This document shows, piece by piece, positions 45,901 to 56,003 of a DNA stretch of 64,000 nucleotides. How positions within the stretch are numbered: position 1 is the first letter of the stretch; every line of letters begins with the position of its first letter. A model generated the notes under the pieces. It saw only the letters and a list, made by a program, of their open reading frames with translations, was not told the DNA's origin and did no database searches. Location: positions 8,481,185 through 8,545,184 of the forward strand of contig JAJEKV010000010.1 of assembly GCA_021234155.1 (NCBI GenBank), written 5' to 3'. This DNA is from Isoetes taiwanensis. Its lineage: Eukaryota > Streptophyta > Lycopodiopsida > Isoetales > Isoetaceae. The position numbers and the translations under genes are program-made.

Positions 45901-46236
45901 TAAAAAATCTATCTCTGTGGCCCTAAAATCTTCTATGGCGACGGATTGATGGAGTTTGCTCATGCTGGGGCTTGCCGGAGGGAACCCTAACTGAATAGTT
46001 TTCATGATGAAGCACCAGACGGCCAGAGAAGATGGCGGCAGACTGAAGGAATGTAGTATAGCCAGATCAAGAACGGATTCTATAATATCAAATGTAGGTA
46101 TCAGTTTGCCTATTTTCCTTTCTGGCAAATGCTGCGTGGTTGTGTTCGTTGGCATACATCTCTATCTTCAGGCAAACTCACTGAGAGCTCCAGAACGGTG
46201 GATCATACCATGGAAGAGCTGAATGCTCATTGAGTA

Positions 46237-46270
46237 TCATACTCATACTCATACTCATACTCATACTCAA
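46237..46270. repeat. (ACTCAT)n microsatellite
   Basis: About five to six copies of ACTCAT. The array is bracketed by GCTCATTGAGTAT and ATACTCAATGGAGC, which are near inverse copies of each other. Confidence 0.9.
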
Positions 46271-46439
46271 TGGAGCTTTGGAGAAAATAGCGTTTTGCAA
46301 ATCAGTCTGGCGGTCTCTGGATGGGAATACATATGCAAGAATTGGCTTGGAGGGTCGGCCTGGTGGTCTGGAATCCGGAAATCTGGAGTTGGATCTGGCG
46401 ATATCTTGACCACTCTAGCAACATTTCACAAATCCGTAA

Positions 46440-46682
46440 AAAACACTTAAGAATCATTCTGCCGCATCCGCCAGTAGAAGCGTGCCACATGGCGGTGTTT
46501 CAAAACAAGAATGCAAGTAAAAAATTTTGCTGAGCGATGGAGCTACTACGGCAGGCTGCTGCGACATTTCTACATGCATTCTCAGGATTTACCCCCATTC
46601 CGGCCCTTTTACCCTGCATTCCAAGAACTTACCTTGCATTCTGAAGATTTTTACTGGGCGCAGAATGATTCTTAAGTGTTTT
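46440..46682. mobile_element. MITE-like inverted-repeat element, 243 bp
   Basis: AAAACACTTAAGAATCATTC at 46440 pairs with its exact reverse complement ending at 46682. The perfect inverted pair is 23 bp long (46440-46462 and 46660-46682). The interior is non-coding. I could not define a target duplication, so the exact ends and superfamily are open. Confidence 0.6.
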
Positions 46683-46694
46683 CCACGTAACAAA

Positions 46695-46755
46695 AAAGGC
46701 AATCTACTTGCCTTCCCTAGCATGTCATGCCAGGGAAGGCAAGTAGATTGCCTTT
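46695..46755. repeat. Perfect 24-bp hairpin
   Basis: The arm 46695-46718 (AAAGGCAATCTACTTGCCTT...) is the exact reverse complement of 46732-46755 across a 13-base loop, which itself contains GCATG and CATGC. It lies 12 bases beyond the MITE-like element. Confidence 0.88.
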
Positions 46756-48640
46756 CCTGTATACGTAAGCCACTTGTTTGGAGGTTTTTGTTTTATAGGC
46801 AGGATTATGATGATGTTTGAAACATAGAAGTAGAAGGTATTGGCAACGAAATTTTAGGGATTTCTATTTCGATTAGTAGAAAGGTAAATGGACACATTTT
46901 TAAGCGAGAAATATAATTGTCTTTGTTTTGGATCTTGCAAGTCTTTTCCTACTTTTCTTCAGTTAGTGTGAATCTAAAACTAAAGTTCATATGCATATTT
47001 GCTGATTATATCTTGCATTTTTTGTATCCTTCGTGTTGATCTTGCAACAGTAGTAACTTTATCAGAAGATGGCAGCTTGAACAATGGCGATGGTTCATGC
47101 TTGATGGCATGACTCCAGTAGAGCCATAGTCAATGCAATCTACTAGTATATTGTTATCTGTAAATATTATGGTTAATCGCTTTGCGTATGTTTTTAATCT
47201 GATGCAGAGCTTTTGAAGGAAGCAAAAAGAAAAATTAAAGGAAGAAAAAGCCTCTATTGCTGCATGTTATGCTCTTTATTAGGAGGGTTTTGCATCGACA
47301 TTACCTCCAGGTCATAAAACGTTTTTACACTTGTTCCACTAAAAATATGGAGCAATCATCACTAAGTTTGTTGCGCCTTCAAATCTTTGCAGTAGTAACT
47401 TGGTTGCGGTTCATGAATGATCATCCTTTAGCTTCTATAAAGATACATGTTATGACCCTGCAACATATGGGCCTCTTCTACATGCTTAAATACTCACCGT
47501 ATATTTTTTCTATCATATGCATGGTCTGAGTGGGTCAAAGTAGCATGTTTAATTCATCTGCCTTGATAATTTTCCTTTATTTGTTTGTATACAGATCTTT
47601 GTTTGTGCACTTTCTGCTCAAAAGCTATACACAAAACATTGGTCTGATTGTAATCCTCAAAATGCAGCATCACGAAGTCAGGTAACTCATGAATTTTTTC
47701 TGTTGTTTGTCCTTTTCGAGAAGTCGCTGAAATAATATGACCGTTATTAGCTCTTTGAATGGGCATTGGAACCAGCACAAGATAGAATTTTAAACCAGCT
47801 TTTCTATTTTGGTTACGAGGATACAAAAGTTTGGAGTCATACCAACCCCTTAAATAGTTTTAGAGTGCCAGATATGAAGGGGTGCATTTTGATTGACTGC
47901 CCCACAGGCATCCTTCGAAAAGCTATCCACACTGGTTTCATCTTCATCAGCTTCATTCTTATGCTTTGTGTCCAATGCTGAAATATTTGTTGTTTTGTAA
48001 CTGATCCAAATACTACTGTTTATTCTGTTCAAGCTAGTTAGTGTTTTTGACTTTTGTTATTTGTGGGTAATTGTCTTAAGTGAAATGGAAATACCATGGT
48101 TCAAATCTCTGGGTCTCTGATCTGTTTGATATAGCTTCATATATGGTTGAACATCATAATATTGCAGAGCAATCACCATTGGAAAAGGTACAGTGCCACA
48201 TAAATTCGAAAACCATGCACATAGACCATTAAAATAATAGAAAAGAAAACCATACTAGCATATAACTATACAAACTATAGAAAAAGGCCGTACTAGCTTA
48301 AGTATAAAAACATCATGGAAAAAAGTCATCTATTAACCAAGCAAATTTGTACTAGCGTAAGCATAAAAACATCATAGAAAAAAATCTAGTAACCAAGCGA
48401 ATTTAACATCGTCATGGCATTGGTGATTAATCTCTACAAAACACTAATTGACGGCAATATAACAAGGAAGATAGATGTGACCAAATACCATGTCTCTAAA
48501 CTTAATTTATGAAGTATTGTTACACATTATATATTCTAAGCAATAATAGAGACCATCTTCACTTACTATGTTGCAGTACAATATTGAAAAACACACCTCA
48601 TTTATCACATTATCAAATTGTATATCAAATTGTATATCAA
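46756..48640. other. Intergenic, nothing recognised
   Basis: AT-rich. Several short frames (for example 47257-47529 plus, 47826-47554 minus) show no domain I know. No repeat termini were found. Confidence 0.4.
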
Positions 48641-48644
48641 ATTT

Positions 48645-49162
48645 GGGGGAGGCCCTGTGATATGCCTTGCATAGCAGGAAGACAGAGTGGGGCTCTTCTA
48701 GTACTTCTATGAAGGAAGATAATCCAGGCCCAAGTTAGCGCGCGGGATGAAAGTTGCTCTCTAGAGTTCTTGTGGGTCCTCTAGCTTTGATTTGAATTGA
48801 AGAGAATGCTCCTGGTTTCGAACTCCATCTTGGTGTTTTAGCACAATAAGTTCTATCCATCCATGAGGGATCTTTGACACCCGAAATTGAAGGGAGGACT
48901 GAGGTTCTACTAATGGGCGGAAGGAATCAGGAGCTGCTCCTATAGTATCTACTGCATATTGGGAAGAAGCTGGGCCATGTTGGGTCCGCTATAGTATCAG
49001 ATGTGGTAGAGAAGATGTAGAGCAATCTTGGTTTTAGTACTAAGTTAGTGGTGCTTCACCTTCCCATTGTTTCAGGGTTGGAATTATTTCCTACCTAGCC
49101 TTTTGAGGGCTTTATAAATAAGGTTGTATACCATACTTATTATTAATAAAATATCTTGCCTT

Positions 49163-49201
<39 letters not shown>
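48645..49201 (+). mobile_element. 5'-truncated LINE 3' end with long poly(A)
   Basis: About 520 bp of sequence without an open frame ends in ATTAATAAAATATCTTGCCTTC and about 35 A residues (49167-49201). TTGTATAT occurs just before the insert (about 48618-48636) and again just after the tail (49203-49211), a plausible target duplication. The shared CTTGCC before the tail ties it to the LINE at 12.5-17.0 kb and the fragment at 39.1 kb. Confidence 0.65.
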
Positions 49202-49206
<5 letters not shown>

Positions 49207-49349
49207 TATATATGATGGAATTATTTGCAATCTTGATGCTTTAACAAAAGTAAAAGTAAAAACACCATATGCCTCATAATGTATTGCTTACTAAATTCGG
49301 TTCTAAACCTTTAGAACCGAATATGAACCCTACGTAGTAACACCGAACC

Positions 49350-49830
49350 TTGGCACTTATTCGACTTGTTGTGCAATATTTAAAAAAGCCTAATACTCGT
49401 ATATTGGAATTCTTGAAAAAAAAGAGTGGGGGTATTCGACTTGTAGGATAACCAAAAGGGGTATTCAACTTGTGGGTTGCCAACGCAGGTATTCAACTTG
49501 CACAATACATAACTTAGTTTAGACGAGCCTAATACCCCCTTGGGGAGTAAGGATGTAAGGGGGGGTATTCGACTTGTGGGATAACCAAGGGGTATTCGAC
49601 TTGCACAATACATACCTTAGTTTAGACGAGCCTCATACCCCCTTAGGAATTCGACTTGTGCAATGCAGGTTTGAGTATAGACGAGCCTAATACCCCCTTT
49701 TTTGGGGATAGCAGTTCCGACAAAGGAGATTTCTCATTTTGGAGGTATTTGACTTGCCTAATATCAACCCAAAATTTGGGGTATTCGACTACAAGTCTAA
49801 TACCCCTTATTCCACGAGTCTAATACCCCC
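49350..49830. repeat. Dispersed short-motif repeat cluster
   Basis: About 15 copies of GGGGTATTCGACTTG-like and GAGCCTAATACCCCC-like motifs, in both orientations, within 480 bp. Spacing is irregular, so it is not a simple tandem array. No gene lies inside. Confidence 0.8.
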
Positions 49831-52800
49831 CTAATCCAAGCCCAAATCGGGAATAGAGGACTTTAAGTTGTCAAACGTCGATGTTGTCTTGAAAAGATTC
49901 TGCTTTAAACAAGGTGCTACGCACGGAGGGTTGCCCTCCATGGCCGGAGGGTGAAGTGGCATAAATCATAGTTCAAAGTTTTTGACAATCAATTCAAAAC
50001 CATAACCCTGAACATTTGGAATAAAATCTATTTATATTTATTTAATATTCGATCACATCACAGTAAAATTCCATTTGGAAGCCTTCTCTGGCTATATCTG
50101 TTATGTCTATATATAAAAAACTCGGGGTCTCATTTTTTGGCTATATAGATAGAAGTCGTAAATGCTTATCTTACAAGTAATAACAAAGAAACTCAGCTCA
50201 AAACAAGTTGCTTCTTAGCGTCCATTGTACTCCATGGTACATTTTCTGTGGCTTGCAAAAACAATCAGTTGAAAGCATCAGTAATAATGTCATAAATACG
50301 CTTTGTATGCTAGGCTTTTGGGTGAGTGACATCTCGTCAAGTATGTGAAGGCAACTTATGCTAAATGTTAAATATGAAAGACGACCTTGATCAACGCAGC
50401 TGGAAAACGAGTTGTTTTTTTAAGCGTTCCGGTGGTCTTCTTGAGAAAGGCTCGGGCGCTTGCGAAAAGACTTGGTGGATTTAATTGAAAAAGATAGTGC
50501 CCCCAGCCTCCGGTCACTATTAAGGAGAATAAACATTTCACTTAAAGTTCGCTTAAAAAGGCCATACATATACGGCCAAGATTTTAAGCGGGCCATCGCA
50601 TATTATTCAGTTATTCTAAAATTTTTGCTACTCACGATGAATTATTGCCATCTAATATGGCCTTCGGGCCTCAATTTTCCTTCGGGATGAAGGCAGTCTT
50701 TGAAACTAGCCATGAGCTCGGCAAGGCGGTCTACATGAGTCGGTAAAGATTTTTACTCACCTCTCATGGCAAGGGTCAATTCTGATGAAGTTGCCAATTC
50801 ATGAACTCTATTGATATTTTCTTCCTTCTTAGTTTCAAGGCATAGTCATTGTTTCTTAATAGCTTACAATCTATATATTTGAAAGTTGTTCACTTGATAA
50901 ATGCAAAAGGTGTTGATATATTGTACGAGCCATTTAACAATTGATGGCTTTATTTATGTTTATAGCAACATGAATTTAACAAAAATGAGGATCTTGTTCT
51001 AGTCTTCGCATTGCATCATGGTATAGTGCTAGGGTAGCATGAATTCCTTCTACATCAATTCCAGAAGATAAGCCTTACCATTTTGCCAGTGATCCATTCC
51101 ATAGCTACCTCCAACTAGTTTCCCAATAGCAAAATCAACATCGTATACTAAATGCCTATGGGATCCAGCAGTCACAGTAAATGCAATATGAACCAAGAAT
51201 AGAATAGAATAGAATAGAAAATGCTTTTATTAGGCATACTAGCACCTTATGTCAAACAGCATTCTTTAAATAATACATGCTATTTGGAAAAGAAGATGGA
51301 AGAAGTGTTGGATAACCCGGAGCTTTCTCCAAAACCTCACAATACACCCTAATGTCTATTATGTGTAAAGGGGTAATGATAACACCCCTTTCCCTTCGCC
51401 CAGGCTACTCTTTCCAACTTCCTGACTAAAATGCATGTGAAAAAGGTGATGGAGTTTAATCTTGCTGAATTTGGAAGACCCATCAATCAATGCTGCCAAA
51501 TGCTTATGTGCAAGCATGGATTGTGATAAATTTTGCAAGTTTTAATCTCTTGTTCTGCTACTCCCAACAATCAATTCTCATTGATGCTAAATATTTTGCA
51601 TACTCTTTCTCATTGTATGCGTTTCTGAGCTTTTTATCTCGCTGCCCCGACTAAATAGCCTTGATATATATACATGGATGAAAATGAGATACAATGGCTG
51701 AACGCTTGACAATCTAAGATCTAGGAATCAAGTGAAGAGATAGAATATGAAAATATACTAACATCCCCCATGACTAGCATGGTCAAAACAATGAAACAAA
51801 AGCAATGCTAAACATTCCCCCCGGGACTAAAAATAGATAGAACATGTAAGATCCGCTTCATGTGAGTGAACCCGAGTAAATTGATCTTCGGTCTTTGTTG
51901 TAATCCATCAACAACTTGATCCTTCTTTGGAGAATAAAAAATGAAAGATAGCCGGTAACCAATTGTTCCCCGATAAAAAGGGGTTTGATAACAAGGGGCT
52001 TGATAGAAGATGCATCTTATGATCTTTAGCATGTGAAATAACACCAATTGTTATACAATAAACTAGTTTGGTCAAAACTCCTAAAGTCCCTCATAAAGAT
52101 GGACTAACCATCTTAATTCTTGAACCTGTAGCTACCAAAGCCTTGATTTACTTGCTTCAAAGGCACTAATGCTTCAAAGAGTATTAGTTTTTGTTTCTTT
52201 GAGTCCCAAATAAAGGGAATGAAATACAACCCGTTAGGCACGTCCTATAATAAAGATCGAGTGGAAGACATGTCGGAGGTCCGAAAAAAGGTTAAATTTG
52301 GTGGCGGTGTTGGCTTTACACCTCCGGAAGCAAGTATATCTTCGGCAGTCCAGAATCAAACACATGCATAGCAATAAGAAATGTATGCAATGGTCATGTA
52401 TAGAAAGAAAAAGAGCATGTTGTTATCTAAATTTCATTATCTAGTTACAAGGTCTTAAAGAAAATTATTCTACGAGTTTTCCTCATGATGAGAAGCACCA
52501 AAGACATGAAAAAACATTCCCGATCTCGTGCTCCAAATATAGCACCTTCTAAGACACATGTCAATAGTAAATGAAATTGTTTGAAGGAATCGTTTGGATG
52601 GCCAAGGCATTTCATCCGTGAGAACTACAAAGAAGACAAAATAAAGTTACAAGTTACTTGCCAAATAAGCGGGGATGCATTCAATTTGGAGACCATCAAT
52701 CATGGTCTGCTGGATTGGTAGATGAATGCCTAGGTGCTTGAAAATAGAAAAGTAAGATGGCATAACCATCACAAAAAACAGGAAGGAAAATAGAACGTGC

Positions 52801-53753
52801 TAATTGACAAGACAAAGGGATATGAAAAGAATGATGAGAGCAGAAGAAGCCAAGTCTAGCATGATTATGAAGAAATTGAATATGGAACCTCTTACCAGCT
52901 TATCTATTGTATTGCTAAAAGCAAGAATTGTTAACAGGAAGCACTTTGAGCAAACAAAATTATTTACCTTGGAGCAAAAATACTGCATCAAAAGGTAAAG
53001 GTGCCATGAATCCCTATGCCAAAGCATGATGCAAGAACTCTGATCATTTTGGCAAATTTGAATTAGTCCATTTAAACAATTTTCAGCTTCACATACCACT
53101 GAAGCTTCGTAGTAGTTATGCCTGCATGTAGGGCTATGGCGGGAGCCTCTATGGACCTACAAAGCTATAAAATATACCGTTTCCTAGCACTTTGCGCCTT
53201 GCCTGCAACTTGCTTTGTATGCCACTACGAAATGTCCCAAGGCAAAGACCATAGATGACAAGAATAAAAGTGGTATTCCCCACATGTGCTTCAAATGTCT
53301 AGGGCTTGGACCAAATATATCAACTAGTTCAGTTGTCAAAATGCCAAAGATGCACCCTTTAATGACAAGAATCGCCACAGAGGTCGAGGTCACCCATCGA
53401 CTACGAGGAGTTACAAATACGCGCCATATCGTAATCTAGGAATTCCACAGCAAAAGATATGCACTTGCAAAGGGTGTTAAGGTATGTGATTATTTCTCAT
53501 CCTTTTTATCGAAAAGAAAGAGGATGTGGTAGAACTTACAAACTTATAATGAATTATCGACTAAAGATAGTAGAAGGATATCAATAAGGGATGTCCCGAA
53601 GCTATAGATGGTCCTACGATTTTAAAAAGAGAAGCAAGAGGTACAAAGAAGTAAATGTAGGGAGCAGACTTACATAAAGACCAACATCTCAAATCGCAAC
53701 TAGCAATGGAGCCGATGAGATGATTAACGAGCCTAGACAACCAACCATGTCCT
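49831..53753. other. Gene-poor AT-rich DNA
   Basis: No gene could be supported. An AATAG microsatellite lies at about 51203-51228. Minus-strand 53393-53184 contains ELVDIFGPSPRHL, faintly like the start of a copia integrase, without further support. Other short frames have no recognisable content. Confidence 0.4.
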
Positions 53754-54460
53754 TTAAAAGGAGCAACGCATCATTGATTTTGTTAGCTTTACGAGTCCAT
53801 TAATTACGATGTTATAGGTGACAACGCCTGGATTATAGCCCCTTTTCAAGATATAACTTTGAATAGCTACAAGGCTTCGACATTCACAGCTTTTCTCGAG
53901 TCCATTAAGAAGAGAATTGAAGGTGAAACCATCGAACGCACTGCTTATCATTTCTATAAATATTTTATATGCATCATCCACTATTTGAGCTTTGCGAGCA
54001 TATCAATGATGATGTTATATGCTTTTAACATTTGGCCGGAGACCCTCCTTTCTCATTTCTTCAAAAAGCCCAAAAGCTTGTTCTATGTGACCAGCTTTTG
54101 AAAAACCGCAAATCAAAATCCCAAAAGTAAAGCTACTAGGTGCACGACCAACTTGTTTCATCCATTCAAACATAGAACATGCTATTGACCGACTACGATT
54201 TGACAAGCGGGTCCAACAAACAATTATAAGCTTTGAGAAAATGAGAAAATGCACAGATCCATGTTGTCTCTCGCCGCCCACTTAAAAATTCGAGAGCCAC
54301 GTCTTTATCGTCAAGACACTTTAAAACATGACACACAACAGCCGAGTAAGAATACCTTCACAACCTTCAAGTAAGTCTCCAACATATTAGCATTTTCCAC
54401 ACCGCAAATGATGTCAAGTATCTCATTGGCTTGTACTTCATTTGCCCAAGAATTACAACC
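53754..54460 (-). pseudogene. P-class PPR gene remnant
   Basis: Minus-strand pieces in different frames give a PPR opening (VLKCLDDKDVALEFL), a full P-type repeat (APSSFTFGILICGFSKAGHI then EQAFGLFEEMRKEGLRPNV), then AYKIFIEMISSAFDGFTFNS and GYNPGVVTYNIVINGLVK. The 35-residue spacing and the G..P....YN..I.G signature define P-class repeats. These are RNA-binding proteins usually imported into plastids or mitochondria. Frame breaks and the few repeats show it is dead. Confidence 0.6.
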
Positions 54461-56003
54461 GATTGAAAGTCCTTTCTATTAGCAAAGACTTTGCTGAAAT
54501 ATTTTTAGAAGTGGCTCTAGTTCTTATGCTCAAATTGCTTGTTTCAGCTCCACCATTTCCATTCGGTTGGCTTTCCGTGCATAAACACAACACTTTGGCC
54601 ATATGGGTTACAAATAATGCCTAAGTCATCCCGAAAACTCCTTCATTTTTAGCGGGGTCCGACTCGGCTTGAATGCTTCGCCCATTCTATCCGTCGTGGA
54701 TAACCCTAGCCCCGAGATTTTCTTCAACAAAATACTGACCCACCTAGCCTAAGATCATGAATCCATAGCCTCAGCGTATTGTTAGAAAGGAAAATCTTCT
54801 GATCACGCGCCAGCGATTACTCGGTTGGAGCATCTTTGGATCGATCCGTAACGCAGTGACCGAGAGTTTACTGGCCCGAATAGTAGGTTCTGAAAGGCGG
54901 TCATCAAGATATCCTAGGTATATTCTAGCATATACCTAGGATATGCCATAAACCCACATAAACAAGGGTTTGCCCCCCTAGGGGCAACCCAAAAATGGAA
55001 ATCCACTATATAGAAACTTTAAAAATGTGACAAGCAACTTTAAAGATGCGACACGTATTGTTCACGTGCATTTCGAAATTTCTTCCAAGGTAAACAATTG
55101 TACATGTTAAGAACGCGACACATATTACTAATCTTTACTTCATCTGTCCACTTCATATTCGGGATTGTGTGGCATAATTCCAATCCCGTTGCAAATAATT
55201 TCCAACACCATCATTAAGTTTTTACCGTTAATTATCCACACTCTGAATTGCTATGTTCCCAACATAGCATAAGCGTAAGTCTGGACAATCTGTCTTCAAA
55301 GTTCGACAACATACATATTTCCTAACGCTCATCATTATCATCATCATAAGAAAAAATCAATTTGCACTCATGCTGAGCACACAATATTGCAATTGCTGAC
55401 TACAAGACTTGCAGCATTCCACTGCAAGATCTCACTCCCACCTGAAACTTTCATAGTTATATAAGCCTGTTAACATGTAGATATCATGCTAATTTAAAGG
55501 GTAGTCAAACAAATAAAAGACCAGAACCTGGCAAGCAGAATTACCTTCTCAAGGAACAAAATGGGGCCTTTAAGTAATCATTTCACGGTACAAATGGAGC
55601 TATCATATATAAAATTGAATCCCGGTGCAGAATTGAACTTTACAACTCATTTGTGGAGACTATTATTTAACCCTTGCCAATGCGAGATCCCATACCCCCA
55701 AATTGGGGGGGAAGGGATTGCATCAAGTTCGAGCTAAAATTACACAGGCTACAGGAAAAATTGAGACACTTTTCAGTAAGATATCATTTTATAAACTCTT
55801 GTTGCTGTTGCATATGAGCAATATGCTTCCGTTAGAGCAGATTACAGCCTGATCTCTGTGATAGTGTCATGTATGCGTTTATATGCATGTACCAACCATA
55901 AGATGGCATCCTGGCACAGCAATAGACTTGGTGCAGAGATTGATAGATTCTGATACATTAGCTCTTCAAAAAGGCCAGAAACTTGGGAAATGAGAAAGCC
56001 CTT
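54461..56003. other. Downstream region of the NUP1 gene
   Basis: Contains a 15-bp perfect palindrome arm pair (54909-54923/54930-54944) around TCTAGC, AT-rich spacer, and near 55900-56003 the probable 3' UTR of the NUP1 gene. No other gene was seen. Confidence 0.45.

Noticed and set aside
52800-53393. Possible copia integrase (ELVDIFGPSP) and pre-integrase (LWHR...H) motifs on the minus strand
   Set aside because: The two motifs occur in the wrong order for a copia element and nothing else supports them.
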